Assembly: GCF_010092985.1 (NCBI RefSeq)
Contig: NZ_CP048106.1
Location: 3,472,001-3,536,000 of the forward strand
Source of the DNA: Pontibacter pudoricolor
Lineage (GTDB): Bacteria; Bacteroidota; Bacteroidia; Cytophagales; Hymenobacteraceae
Reading direction: 5' to 3'
DNA length: 64,000 bases
Shown: in pieces, positions 1-11,600 of the stretch
How the letters are laid out: each line of letters starts with the position of its first letter
How positions within the stretch are numbered: position 1 is the stretch's first letter
The notes under the pieces: generated by a model
What the model was told of the DNA's origin: nothing
Seen by the model: the letters and a program-made list of their open reading frames with translations, nothing else
The model's database searches: none
Position numbers and translations under genes: made by a program

Positions 1-258
1 GAGGACGAAATTGCCCTTGGTGTGCTAGTTGCTCCAAACCCGGCTCCCGGCAAATTCAGCATCTCTACAGAAAAGCCATTGCAGCAGGCAGAAATAGTTA
101 TTACAAACCTGTTGGGCAGCGTGGTGTACCGTGCTACCATACCGGTATTACAGGATAAACTGGAAGTAGACCTGAGCAGGCTTCCGGCAGGTTTATATGT
201 GATACAGTTACAGGCGAAGCAGCTGAAAGTGGTGCGTAAAGTGCTGTTAACAAAATAA
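1..258 (+). CDS. C-terminal end of a T9SS type A cargo protein (5' part outside window)
   Basis: The frame is open from base 1, so this is the end of a longer gene. The visible 85 residues match a Por secretion-system C-terminal sorting domain of type A: the APNPAPGKF opening strand, a central NLLGSVVY strand, then the typical LPAGLYVIQL segment and a basic KVVRKVLLTK end. In this family the domain directs export through the outer-membrane type IX secretion system and is then cleaved. The catalytic or binding part lies before the window, so the protein's job cannot be told. A strong terminator follows within 25 bases. Confidence 0.85.
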   Translation, partial: EDEIALGVLVAPNPAPGKFSISTEKPLQQAEIVITNLLGSVVYRATIPVLQDKLEVDLSRLPAGLYVIQLQAKQLKVVRKVLLTK

Positions 259-280
259 CGTTATAAATTTATACTTACCT

Positions 281-315
281 AAGGCCCTGCAGCTAACCTG
301 CAGGGCCTTTTTGCG
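281..315 (+). terminator. Rho-independent terminator after the T9SS cargo gene
   Basis: A 12-base stem AAGGCCCTGCAG / CTGCAGGGCCTT with a CTAAC loop is followed by a T run. It ends the first transcription unit. The remaining bases to the next start (about 315-629) hold AT-rich DNA and one TATAGTT motif, with no gene seen. Confidence 0.85.
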
Positions 316-629
316 TTTATATGCTGTACGCCGGTTATTTAATTTCCCTCTTACCCATTTCCGGTGATTTTTAAGTGCGGTTTATAAAAAAGAAGCTGAA
401 TTTTTCTTTATTATCCATTGATATAGAGATTGTTATAGTTGCGTTTGTGCCTATTGGGACCGCGGCTGTAGCATAGCGTTTAGCTGAAACTATAATTTCT
501 AAAGTCTTACCATGTATGAACTCCCGGGCGTTGCCTGGTGGTAACTGCTGGAAAAATATACACTAACGGTGGCTGACCATTGCCCGGGCAGTGGTATAGC
601 TGGTGGTTCACCCTTTTAATACTGACTTG

Positions 630-3600
630 ATGCGCTTACCTCTGATAAAGCACATATTCTACCCTCTGCTTTTCCTGTGCCTGTTGCTGGCTGGTGTAGC
701 GGTGGCACAGACAACCCCATCGTGCCAGGTAACTATAGATGCGGAAGGGTCCTCATCGCTCTGCCAGGGCGAGTCTGTAACGCTGCGTGCCGTTTCATCT
801 AACCAGATAACCGGCTGGCAATGGTTTTTTAATAATGCTCCTATAGCCGGGGCAAGCGGGGCAACTATCTCGGCAAGTGTTGCCGGCGATTACTCGGTTC
901 AGGTTTCCGGAGCTACCTGCCAGACCACTACTTCAGCAGTTTTTCCTGTAACAGTATCGCCAAAGCCTGCTAATCCTAATTTCCTGGTTACACCAACCAC
1001 TGCCCAATGTGCCGGCACACCGCTAGCCTTTGAGGTAAACGCACCGCAGCCCGACATTTTTTATACCTGGATCTTCGGAGACGGCAGTTCAGCAAAAGGC
1101 GATTCGGTAGGCCATACGTTTAACGATAAAGGAATAAATTTTGCGACTTATAATGTAAAAGTGTTGGCTACAAGTGCACAGGGTTGCCAGTCTGATACCG
1201 TAACGCAGCAGGTGCGTGTAGCCCGAATGCCCGAAGCTGTTTTTACAGATTCATCCGATTTCCAGACCTGCTTGCCGGACACCGTAGAAGACGATGAAAT
1301 TAAAGTGTTTGCTTACATCGAGAACGGCACCGCAGAGCCTTACTTATCAGATATCAGAACATATATTGTGAACTGGGGCGATGGCGGACCGGATGTGCAG
1401 TATACGCGCAACGAGTTCCCGATCAGTAACCCGAATGCCTACACCAAAGTTGGCGACTACCCGATAATGATAAGGGCAGTGGCCAGCAACGGCTGCGAGT
1501 TTGTGTTCACTCAGAACTATAGTGTCAGCAAAGAACCTAAAGCTAATTTTATACTTAACAAGCAGTCAGCCGCTACGCCATCGTCGTGTTTGCCGGTCAT
1601 TGTTTCGCTGGGCGATAGTTCTACCGGTGGCAACTTAACTTACAAATGGACCATACAGCCTACCACAGGTTTTACAATTGAATTTGGTGGCCTCGATCAG
1701 GATACCCTTGCCCTTTTGTTTACTGAAAGCGGGATCTACCAGATAGAACTTATAGTAGAGAATGGTTGCGACGATGACACCACTTCGCAGTCAGTTGTAG
1801 TTGGCTGGCCACAGGTGCAGCTCCCACCAGATACTGTTTCCTGCGGACCAATCGACTTTAAATATACTACGGGCGCTATACCCGGAACCGGAAACGTATT
1901 TGTAGACCCGAACCTGGGCAAGATAAAGAGTGCCGTCTGGACGGTAGTCGGGCCGACAGGTGCAAAGCGCACGCTCAGCGGGCAAAACCAGACCATACGC
2001 TTTACAGAAGAAGGGGTGCATGAGGTCACGCTCGTCGTCGAGAATGAATGCGGCTCTTCCGAAGAACTTGCCGGAACGTTCCCGATGGTGCAGCGCATAA
2101 CCGTATTGCCAGTTCCTGAGGCGCCAACTATACAGGATATTACCGTTTGCAGCGGCGACTCGGTATTGCTGGAGCCATCCGGCGGTAGCGGCAACTATAA
2201 CTTCTATGATGACCAGGGCACATTGCTGCTTACAGGCCCGAACTATACCACCACCAGCATCACCCAGACTACCACATTTAATATAGAAAGCATTGGAGAG
2301 GATGATTGCCCGAGCGCGCGCGTTCCTGTAAAAGTGACGGTAGTGCCACCACTGGCGAACAATACCATACAAGGCGACCAGAGCCTTTGCCAGGGTGACG
2401 GACCGGCCCCCTTAACAGGAAGCACACCAACCGGCGGAACAGGTGGCGGCTATATTTATACCTGGTTAAGCAGTACTTCGGGTCCGGATGCAGGGTTTGC
2501 ACCAGCGGCAGGTGTTAACAACGATGTAAACTATACGCCTCAGCCTCTAAGCCAGCGTACATGGTTCCGCAGGTTAATATCTGTTGCCAGCTGCTCTCCG
2601 GATACCAGTAATGTCGTGTTAGTCAATGCCGTGCCTAAGATCCAGAACAATACTATTTCAGAGTCTCAGGATATCTGTGCGGGACAGACACCGGAGCCAC
2701 TTGTTGGTTCGAGGGTTACAGGTGGCGATGGCGCAGGCTATACATTTAAGTGGCAGGTAAGCACCGAAGGTCCGGCAACAGGCTTTGTGGATGCCCCAGG
2801 CAATAACACCAGCGAGAACTATAGCCCCGGCATACTTTCGCAGGCATCGTGGTTCAGGCGGGTAGTAACATCGGCGGGTTGCGTGGTTTTCTCGGAGCCT
2901 GTGATGATCGACATCGTTCCACCTTTAGATAACAATACTATTACAGCGGCGCAAACAGTTTGTGCTGGCAATACACCAGCCCCGCTTACAGGTTCAGCGC
3001 CAACTGGCGGAACAGGTGCCTATACATACCTTTGGGAGAGCAGCATAACCAGTGCAACTACAGGTTTTGCGGCAGCGGCCGGGACCAACAACGGACAAAG
3101 CTATACGCCGGGCAACCTGGGTGTAAATACCTGGTTCCGAAGAACAGTAACATCAGAAGGTTGCGAAGCGGATGTAAGCGAGGCCATACTAATTACAGTT
3201 AACCAGGGCGTTGCCAACAACAGCGTTAGCGCACCGCAAACCATTTGCGCCGGCGAAGTGCCGGAAGCATTAACAGGATCCACCCCGATTGGCGGAAGCG
3301 GTACCTACACTTACTTGTGGCAAAGCAGCATTTCAGGTCCGGACACGGGTTTTGGTTCAGCAGCTGGCACAAACACCAACGCAAACTATACGCCGCAGGC
3401 ACTTACCCAAACTACCTGGTTCAGAAGAGTGGTTGATTCGCAAGGGTGTAAATCTACTTCAGAGGCTGTGCTTATAACCGTAAACCCAAGGCCGTCGCCA
3501 CCGATACTTACCGTGCGCGATGCGACTACCTGCCCGGGCGGATCGACTACGTTAACAGTACAAAATGCGGGTGGCGGAATCTACCAGTGGTTTACAGATG

Positions 3601-4235
3601 CTTCTGGCGGCGAACCGGTCTTTGAAGGAGCAATTTTCAAGACGCCAAACTTAACCCAGCCAACCACCTATTATGTGGAGGCAGTGAATACAAACGGCTG
3701 TTCCAGTGCAACCCGTACCTCGGTAAATGTAGCTATAGTTGACCCTGTGGCTGATGCCGGCCCGGATGCAACCATCATACAAGGCAGAACGATAGAGCTA
3801 CGGGCTACCGGAGGCGATACGTATTTATGGGAACCAGCCGAAGGCCTGAGTAACCCGAAAATTGCTAACCCTGTTGCAAGGCCAAATGAGACCACCACCT
3901 ATAGGGTAACTGTGAGTACCGGGGAAGGCTGTACCGCCACCGATGAAGTAACCATAACGGTTATTCCTGCCCTTGTTATACCCAATGCCTTCACGCCTAA
4001 CCACACCGATATGGTAAATGAGGTATGGGAGATCAAGAACATCGAAAATTACCCCGATGTGCGCGTTGAGATCTTTAACCGCTGGGGCAATCTGGTGTTT
4101 ACCTCCAATGGCTATGGCACCCCATGGGATGGCACCCTGAACGGCGAAGACCTGCCGGTGGCAACCTACTATTACATGATTTACCTGAATAAGTCTGAGC
4201 AACCAATTTCGGGCAACGTTACCATTATCCGTTAA
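630..4235 (+). CDS. Giant surface adhesin with PKD and Ig-like repeats and a type B (CHU_C) T9SS sorting domain
   Basis: About 1201 residues. I chose the ATG at 630 rather than the upstream GTG at 603 because a signal peptide (MRLPLIKHIF... ending VAVAQ) starts there. After it come two PKD-like domains (FGDGSS and NWGDGGP motifs), further Ig-like stretches, then four tandem repeats of 95-96 residues encoded at about 2358-3500, each with NNT(I/V), CAG.xPxPLTGS and TWFRR signatures. The last ~90 residues are a gliding-motility-associated type B C-terminal domain (IPNAFTPN... NRWGN... TYYYMIYL). Family knowledge: such proteins are exported by T9SS and anchored or moved on the cell surface, as SprB is. 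The next gene is its probable PorP/SprF partner, starting two bases after the stop. The ligand is unknown. Confidence 0.9.
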   Translation: MRLPLIKHIFYPLLFLCLLLAGVAVAQTTPSCQVTIDAEGSSSLCQGESVTLRAVSSNQITGWQWFFNNAPIAGASGATISASVAGDYSVQVSGATCQTTTSAVFPVTVSPKPANPNFLVTPTTAQCAGTPLAFEVNAPQPDIFYTWIFGDGSSAKGDSVGHTFNDKGINFATYNVKVLATSAQGCQSDTVTQQVRVARMPEAVFTDSSDFQTCLPDTVEDDEIKVFAYIENGTAEPYLSDIRTYIVNWGDGGPDVQYTRNEFPISNPNAYTKVGDYPIMIRAVASNGCEFVFTQNYSVSKEPKANFILNKQSAATPSSCLPVIVSLGDSSTGGNLTYKWTIQPTTGFTIEFGGLDQDTLALLFTESGIYQIELIVENGCDDDTTSQSVVVGWPQVQLPPDTVSCGPIDFKYTTGAIPGTGNVFVDPNLGKIKSAVWTVVGPTGAKRTLSGQNQTIRFTEEGVHEVTLVVENECGSSEELAGTFPMVQRITVLPVPEAPTIQDITVCSGDSVLLEPSGGSGNYNFYDDQGTLLLTGPNYTTTSITQTTTFNIESIGEDDCPSARVPVKVTVVPPLANNTIQGDQSLCQGDGPAPLTGSTPTGGTGGGYIYTWLSSTSGPDAGFAPAAGVNNDVNYTPQPLSQRTWFRRLISVASCSPDTSNVVLVNAVPKIQNNTISESQDICAGQTPEPLVGSRVTGGDGAGYTFKWQVSTEGPATGFVDAPGNNTSENYSPGILSQASWFRRVVTSAGCVVFSEPVMIDIVPPLDNNTITAAQTVCAGNTPAPLTGSAPTGGTGAYTYLWESSITSATTGFAAAAGTNNGQSYTPGNLGVNTWFRRTVTSEGCEADVSEAILITVNQGVANNSVSAPQTICAGEVPEALTGSTPIGGSGTYTYLWQSSISGPDTGFGSAAGTNTNANYTPQALTQTTWFRRVVDSQGCKSTSEAVLITVNPRPSPPILTVRDATTCPGGSTTLTVQNAGGGIYQWFTDASGGEPVFEGAIFKTPNLTQPTTYYVEAVNTNGCSSATRTSVNVAIVDPVADAGPDATIIQGRTIELRATGGDTYLWEPAEGLSNPKIANPVARPNETTTYRVTVSTGEGCTATDEVTITVIPALVIPNAFTPNHTDMVNEVWEIKNIENYPDVRVEIFNRWGNLVFTSNGYGTPWDGTLNGEDLPVATYYYMIYLNKSEQPISGNVTIIR
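2358..3500 (+). repeat. Four tandem ~95-residue coding repeats
   Basis: The repeat units begin at about 2358, 2646, 2931 and 3216, spaced 288, 285 and 285 bases. The DNA has diverged moderately but the protein keeps the NNTI...CAG...LTGS...GG...WFRR pattern. These are stacked Ig-like adhesin modules. Confidence 0.85.
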
Positions 4236-4237
4236 CT

Positions 4238-5203
4238 ATGAAAAAGCTATGCCTATACCTGCTGTTGTTTTTGGGAGTGATGTGCGTGCAGAAAACAGCC
4301 GCGCAGCAACGGCCACAGTATAGCCAGTACATGCTGAATAACTATATCTTGAACCCGGCTATAACAGGTATCGAGAATTATGCCGACATACGCATAAGCA
4401 ACCGCCGGCAATGGGTTGGGTTGGATGGCGCCCCGGTTACCTATTACCTTACAGCGCATACGCCACTGAACAAAGGGGCCGGAAGCACGCAATACCACAG
4501 AGCACTGGCACACCATGGCATAGGAGCCACTTTCCATACCGATAAAACAGGCCCGCTGCGCCGAACCGGAGTATCTTTTTCTTATGCGTATCATTTGCCA
4601 TTAACCAACTCCATAAATGTGTCAGGTGGTACTTCTGTAGGTGTCATCCGGAACAGTATAAATGCCAGCGACCTGGAGTTTGGAAACAACAACGACCCTT
4701 TAGTAGGTGGCGGCAGCCTGAACAACAATGTAGTAGATTTGAATTTGGGCCTCTGGATCTATTCGCGCAATTTCTCTGTAGGTGTGGCTGGTGCCCAGCT
4801 GCTTGAGAATGTGGGCAGCTTTACCGCCGCCGAAGAAGAACGTGCCGCCCTGGACCTGCAACGCCATTATTTTGCAACAGCCAGCTACCGTTTTGAGCCT
4901 ACCGCCACCCTGGATGTGATACCATCTGTAATGGTAAAAATGGCGAGCCCAAGCCCGACTTCTGTAGATGTAAGCTTGCGCACGATTTACGATGAGCGGT
5001 TCTGGATAGGTGCAGCTTACCGTCACAACGATGCTATAGTTGGCATGGTGGGTGTGTACGTAAGCCCGCTGCTGGATATTTCGTATTCTTACGATGCCAC
5101 AACCTCTAACCTAAACCAGGTAAGTGCCGGCACGCACGAGGTAGTGGTTGGCTTTAAATTACTTAACAACAGGCGTGTACTTTGTCCGCAATGGATCTGG
5201 TAG
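4238..5203 (+). CDS. PorP/SprF family type IX secretion membrane protein
   Basis: 321 residues with a signal peptide (MKKLCLYLLLFLGVM... TAAQ) followed by the family hallmark QRPQYSQYMLNNYILNPAITG and RRQWVGLDGAP. It is predicted to be an outer-membrane beta-barrel. In Flavobacterium, SprF is needed for secretion of the adhesin SprB, and paralogues usually sit beside one type B cargo gene. That is the arrangement here, with two bases between the adhesin stop and this start, so translation is probably coupled. A second paralogue lies at 12164. Confidence 0.92.
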   Translation: MKKLCLYLLLFLGVMCVQKTAAQQRPQYSQYMLNNYILNPAITGIENYADIRISNRRQWVGLDGAPVTYYLTAHTPLNKGAGSTQYHRALAHHGIGATFHTDKTGPLRRTGVSFSYAYHLPLTNSINVSGGTSVGVIRNSINASDLEFGNNNDPLVGGGSLNNNVVDLNLGLWIYSRNFSVGVAGAQLLENVGSFTAAEEERAALDLQRHYFATASYRFEPTATLDVIPSVMVKMASPSPTSVDVSLRTIYDERFWIGAAYRHNDAIVGMVGVYVSPLLDISYSYDATTSNLNQVSAGTHEVVVGFKLLNNRRVLCPQWIW

Positions 5204-5233
5204 AATGTCCGTAAATTACAACTATACACTTTT

Positions 5234-5262
5234 AAAGGCGCAGCTCAGGTTGCGCCTTTTTT
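5234..5262 (+). terminator. Terminator after the first adhesin-PorP pair
   Basis: Stem AAAGGCGCA / TGCGCCTTT with a short loop, followed by TTTTTT. Confidence 0.85.
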
Positions 5263-5422
5263 GTTGATTCACTTTCTCTGTAAACGGACCAGATAATTGT
5301 ACACTTTTAAAAAGCTATAGGTAGTTAAGTTTTACGATTTTTATAATATTCATTATCAGTTAGTTTTGTTGTATTTATAATTTTATTATATTAGTGTACA
5401 TCTATGTATACTGATTTCCGGC

Positions 5423-5452
5423 TTGCTATGTTATAATGGTTGTTTAGTTTTG
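5423..5452 (+). promoter_or_regulatory. Bacteroidota-type promoter for the 2157-residue adhesin
   Basis: TTG at 5423-5425, 19 bases, then TAGTTTTG at 5445-5452. This fits the Bacteroidota vegetative consensus TTG-N17-23-TAnnTTTG. Transcription would begin near 5457 and leave a leader of about 220 bases. A second TAGTTTTG box at 5361-5368 lacks a well-spaced TTG. Confidence 0.55.
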
Positions 5453-5516
5453 CATTTATCTAATATAATTGCAAGCCTATGAACGATATTTGAAAATTGG
5501 ATGTAACTTTCTGAGA

Positions 5517-5615
5517 ACAAGCACTTGAGAGGAATGCGCTGTTGGATGAAAGGGCGAAAACATGGTAAGTGGTAAGCCCTGATGATGCAGAAGAATGAAG
5601 TTGGCAAGTGCTGTT
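5517..5615 (+). other. Structured 5' leader of the adhesin gene (candidate regulatory RNA)
   Basis: AGCACTTG at 5520-5527 pairs perfectly with CAAGTGCT at 5605-5612, and AAC/GTT extends the stem past a one-base bulge. Inside, AGGGC (5551-5555) pairs with GCCCT (5576-5580) around a purine-rich loop. I do not recognise it as a known riboswitch class. Its place between a good promoter and the start codon suggests control of the adhesin. Confidence 0.4.
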
Positions 5616-5675
5616 AAAATACAATCTATCTACAAACTTAATCAGTCCTATTGTAAAACATTTACTTTTTACTAA

Positions 5676-8600
5676 ATGGGGAGCTCAGTAAAGAAGGTAT
5701 TACTGCTTGCGGTAGTCTTCTTCAGTGTTATTGCCAGTGCTTTGGCGCAGGGCCTTTCGTTGGGCTCTGCTGCTGCGTTTAATATACTTGCCAGTAAAAA
5801 AATTGAGAACAATGGTAGCACTATTGTTCAGGGGAATGTAGGTGTTGGTACGGGCGCCCAGCTTACCGGTTTTGCGCAGGGTAGCATAAAAGGTGTTATA
5901 CACATCAACAACTCCGTTTCGCTTACTGCCCTTTCTGATCTTTCAGCAGCATACACTACTTATTCGCAGCAGCCTGCCACCCAAACCCTTTCAAACACGA
6001 TCGGTGACCAGCTTTTTACGGCCGGTGTTTACAAAATAAACGGAGCAGCCGTTATCTCAGGGCCTATTGTACTGGATGCCAACTATAACCCGAACGCTAC
6101 TTTTATTTTCCAGATCAGCAATAATCTGCAGGTAAGCGATAACATTACCATTGCGCTGATAAACGGTGCCAAAGTAGATAATGTGCTGTGGCTGGTTGGC
6201 CAGGATGCAACGATAGGCACAGGTGCTTACTTAAAAGGGAACCTGGTTGCCAAAAGAACGATACGCGTGCAGGATGATGCCGCAGTGCTTGGCCGTGTAA
6301 TGAGCATCAACGATGTGGTGTACCTGAGCAATAACATCCTGTCGTTGCCAACCGACCTTACCATCACAAAAACCAAGGTTGCAGCCTCCCCATCTCAGAA
6401 ATACGCTGTAGGCGATACGGTTACCTTCAAAATAGAAGTAAAGAACCTGGGCCCTGTAGACGATGAATCTGTCATGGTCCGCGATGTGCTGCCTGCCGGC
6501 CTGAGCTACATCTCTTCTACTTCTTCAAAAGCAGGAACTTTTTACGAACCAACATTCGGCCTCTGGATTTTAGACGAGCTGAAGGTAGGCGAAGTGCAGA
6601 CGCTGACTATAAAGGCCCGCACAACTATGGCTGGCTACATCGTGAACACGGCAACTATAGCTGGCTCCACGGTAGACGAGAACCTGACCAATAACAAATC
6701 GGATGCAGATATTTGCGTGGTGCTTTCGGATGCCGGACAGATACAAGGCCCGACAGCCGTTTGCGCAGGCAGTACCAATACCTATAACATAAAGCAGATA
6801 GCAGGCGCTACCTACACTTGGTCTATGCCCTCGGATTGGGTTGTAACTGCCGGAAGCAGAAACTCTTCTGAGATAACAGTGAGAGTCGGGAATACTGCAG
6901 GTACCATTTCGGTAACGGTAAATAACATTTGCGGTGCCAGTCCGCCAAGCAGGCTTACAGTAGAAGTTGTAAAGGATGTACCGCCAAAACCAGGTCCGAT
7001 AAACGGTACGCTGGAGCTGTGTTCCGGTAAAGCCACTACCTATAGTATCGCGGCTGTGCCGGGTGCGCTTGGTTACCACTGGACGCTGCCAACCGGCTGG
7101 ACCATGGTAAAAGACAACGGAACATCTATAGTTGTAACTACTGATGGCGACGCCACTAAAAAAATACTAAGTGTATCGGCTTATAACATTTGCGGCGACG
7201 GCGAGCCAAGTATTTTAGAGGTTACGCCGGTGCTGAAAGTGCCAAATAAACCAGGGGCCATCAGTGGCCCTTCTGCCGTTTGTTCTACCGTAGCATCCGC
7301 CACCTACAAAATTACGAACGTACCCAACACCAGCAGCTATACCTGGACCGTACCAACCGGCTGGACAATACTGAGCGGACAGGGAACACCAACTATAACT
7401 GTAAAGCCAACTGCACAGGCCGGCGATGTAACTGTTAAAGCCGTTAACGACTGCGGCGAAAGCGAAGTGCAGAAATTAACAGTAACACCGGTTGATAATC
7501 CGCCACTGGCACCGGGAGCAATAAAAGGAGCCGATGCGGTTTGTGTGAGCACAGCAGGTAATGTGTATAGTATAGATGCCGTACCAAATGCCAAAGGCTA
7601 CACCTGGACCGTACCTGCAGGCTGGACAATAGTTAGCGGACAAAACACACCAACTATAACCGTAACTGCAGGCACGAGCGGAGGTAAAATAACTGTAGTT
7701 GCCCTAAACGATTGCGGCTCTAATGGTAGCAGCTTTAAAGATATACAGATAACAGATTCTGCGCCTGCGGCTCCTACTGCTATAAAAGGTACGCCGTATG
7801 GTTGCGCCACTACAACTGCAGTTTATAGTATAGATGCCGTGGCTGGTGCGCAAAGCTATACCTGGTCAGTACCAACAGGCTGGACTATAGTTTCAGGTCA
7901 AGGTTCTACAACTATAACAGTAAAAGTAGGAACAGGCCCCGGCTCGATATCAGTAAAAGCGGTAGGTACTTGCGGCGAAAGCCCTGCTAAAACACTGAAT
8001 GTACAGCCCCAGGTAACGCTGCCAACTGCGCCAGCTTCCATTACTGGTCCGGATGAGGTTTGTCTGAGCCAGACAGGATTAACCTATAGTGTAACTGCAG
8101 TGACCGGTGTAACCAGCTACACCTGGGCGGTGCCAACCGGCTGGACGATCGTTTCTGGTCAGGGCACGACAACTATAAAAGTGACGGCAGGCAGCGCCAA
8201 CGGTAACATCACCGTAACAGCTACCAACGACTGCGGCACCAGCGCGGCAACTATAAAAGCTGTAAAAGTATCTACAGAAGCCCCGGCAAATCCGGGCGCA
8301 ATTGCAGGCTCATCTACAGTATGTACCTCACAGGCAAACTTAACCTATAGCATTGCTGATGTAGCAGGTGCGACATCGTATGAATGGAGCGCTCCGGGCT
8401 GGACTATAGTTAGCGGTCAGGGCACTACAAAGATCACAGTAACCGCAGGCACAGCTAACACAACTATAAAAGTTACTGCTAAAAATGCCTGTGGCGTTAC
8501 AAGCAGCAGCACAAAACTGGTGCAGGTTACAAACGAGGTTCCGGCAGCTCCGGCAGCCATAAAAGGTACGCCTTACGGGTGTGCTAACCTCACAGCAACC

Positions 8601-11600
8601 TATACAATCGATCCTGTAAACGGTGCCGAAAGTTACATTTGGACAGTTCCTTCAGGTTGGGTCATCCAGAGCGGTCAGGGTACTACAAGTATCACCGTAA
8701 AAGCAAGTTCTACAGCAGGTACTATCACCGTAAAAGCAAAAGGTAACTGCGGCGAAGGCCCGGCGACGACTTTAAATGTGCAGCCACAGGTAACCTTGCC
8801 AACTGCACCAGCCGCCATAAACGGACCAGATGACGTATGCGCTGCTCAAACGGGAGTTACGTATAGTGTAGCCGCCATAGCGGGCGTATCAGCTTACACA
8901 TGGGCAGTGCCAGCAGGCTGGACTATAGTTAGTGGCCAGGGCACAACTTCCATCACAGTAAATGCAGGTCCTTCGGCAGGAAACATTTCAGTAACAGCTA
9001 CCAACGACTGCGGCACCAGCGCGGCAACTATAAAAGCTGTAAAAGTATCTACAGAGGCACCGGCGAATCCGGGCGCGATCAGTGGTATTGCAACAGCCTG
9101 TAAAAACCAGGGCAGCCTGACATATAGCATCGCGGCAGTGGCGGGAGCAACATCTTATACCTGGACTGCTCCGGGCTGGACGATCGTTAGCGGCCAAGGT
9201 ACGACAAGCATTACAGTTACAGCAGGCACCGCAAATACAACTATAACCGTAACGGCTAAAAACGGATGTGGTAACGCAAGCAGCAGTACAAAAGCAGTGG
9301 CGGTTACAGATCAGCTTCCGGCGGCACCAACCGCTATAAATGGTACGGCTTATGGTTGCGCTACCCAAACGGCAACTTACACGATTGATCCGGTGGCCGG
9401 CGCGCAGGGATATACCTGGTCAGTGCCAACGGGCTGGACTATAGTTAGCGGACAAGGCACTACAACTATAACTGTTAAAGTAAGCACAGAGCCGGGCACA
9501 ATATCCGTAAAGGCAAAAGGCGGCTGCGGCGATGGTCCGGCAACTTCCCTGAATGTGCAGCCACAGGTTACATTACCAACTGCACCGGCTGCAATTACTG
9601 GCCCGGATGAGGTTTGTAAGAGTCAGGCTGGATTAACCTATTCTATAGCCGCTATTACTGGAGTGACCAATTATACATGGACTGTTCCAACTGGTTGGAC
9701 GATCGTTTCTGGTCAGGGCACGACAACTATAAAAGTAACAGCAGGCAGCGCCAACGGCAACATCACCGTAAAAGCTACGAACGATTGCGGTACGAGTGCA
9801 GCAACTATAAAAGCAGTAAAGGTATCGACAGAAGCACCATCTGCTCCTGGAGCCATAACAGGTCCGGCAACGGTATGCGGTAACCAGGCAAACCTAACCT
9901 ATAGTATTGCAGCAGTAGCCGGAGCAACATCGTATGAGTGGAGCGCTCCGGGCTGGACTATAGTTAGCGGTCAGGGAACAACGAGTGTAGTACTTACTGC
10001 AGGCGCAACCGGAACTACTATTTCTGTTATCGCGAAAAATGCTTGTGGTAATACCAGCCCGGCTCAGATCACAGCGGTAATTACACAATCGGCGCCGGTT
10101 AAACCGGGAACTATAACCGGAACAACAGCAGCTTGTGTTGGCAAAGAACAGACCTACACCGTAACTCCGGTTGCAGGAGCCACCAGCTATACCTGGACCG
10201 TACCAACCGGCTGGACGATCGTATCGCAGAACAACAACACCATCGTAGTAAAAACAGGATCAACAGCAGGAAACATAAGTGTATCGGCCAGCAATGGTTG
10301 CGGAACCGGGGAGGCGTCTGTGTTAGCAGTTTCTTCTATTTCGGGAGCGGTAACTGGCGTGACCGGCATAAGCGGAACAGCTGCTGCCTGTGTGGGCGGT
10401 AACTCAACTTTTACAGTACCGGCCGGAACAAACGTTTCGAAATATACCTGGGAAGTACCGGCAGGCTGGTCAATCGTTTCGGGTCAGGGAACTACAACTA
10501 TAACTGTAAAAGCCGGAGCAACAGGCGGAGATGTAAAACTGACAGCCTCTAATGACTGCGGATTTGTAACAGTAACCAAGGCAATTGAGGTCAACGCAAC
10601 TATACCGGCAACTCCGGGAGCAATAAGCGGTAATGCTACCGGTTGTTCAGGCAGTACGCAGAACTATAGCATTGCGCCTGTAAGCGGAGCTGTAAGCTAT
10701 ACCTGGGCAGTACCGCAGGGCTGGGAAATCACAGGTGGCCAGGGAACTACAGCTATCACCGTAAAAACAGGAACTACAACAGGCCAGGTAACGGTAACAG
10801 CAACCAACGCCTGCGGAAACAGCAGTTCTTCATCAACCAAAACAATAACCATTACAGACAGCGCACCACAAGCCGGAACTATAACTGGCAGCAGCGCTAT
10901 TTGCGGCGCTACCAATGGCCTGGTTTATAGTATAGCACAGGTAACAGGAGCTACGGATTACACCTGGACCGTACCAACCGGCTGGACTATCGTTTCAGGA
11001 CAAGGCTCAACAAGCATTACGGTGAACGCGGGCGTTACTAATGGCGAAATTAAAGTAGCGGCTAAGAATATTTGCGGTGAGGGAGCCTATAGTATGCTTG
11101 CCGTAACATTGCCGGCTCCGCTTGCAGCTCCTAAAGCTATAAACGGCTATATGGATGCCTGCAGCAGCCTGCCAACCACTACCTATAGTATAGATCCGGT
11201 GCCAGGAGCAACAGGATATGCCTGGGAAATTCCGTTGGGCTGGACGTTAGTTGCCGGGCAGGGTACTACAACTATAACTGTAGGCGTAACAAGCGCGCCG
11301 GGCACTATAAAAGTTAAAGCAGTAAATACCTGTAGCCAGAGTGCATACACAGAACTGAAAGTGCAGCCAGTTGCAACTACGCCATCAAAGCCAGCTGTAA
11401 TTTCCGGGCCAGGCGAAGCGTGTATCGGTCGCAATGTAGTGTACAGCATAAGCGATGTGGAAGATGCCTCCTCTTATACCTGGGTGGTGCCGGCCAACTG
11501 GCACATCGTTACAGGGCAGGGCACAAACCAGATAACAGTAACAGCGGGCAGCCTAAGCGGAACGATAGAAGTAATGGCCAATAACGGTTGCGGATCAAGT

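Noticed and set aside
603..632. GTG at 603 as start of the first adhesin
   Set aside because: It adds nine residues before an otherwise complete signal peptide; the ATG at 630 fits better.
1736..2372. Two overlapping minus-strand frames inside the first adhesin
   Set aside because: Shadow frames of a repetitive coding sequence with no signal peptide or recognisable domain.
7788..10118. Regular repeats that might suggest a CRISPR array
   Set aside because: The period is 777 bases, in frame, with no unique spacers; it is a protein-coding tandem repeat and no cas gene is near.
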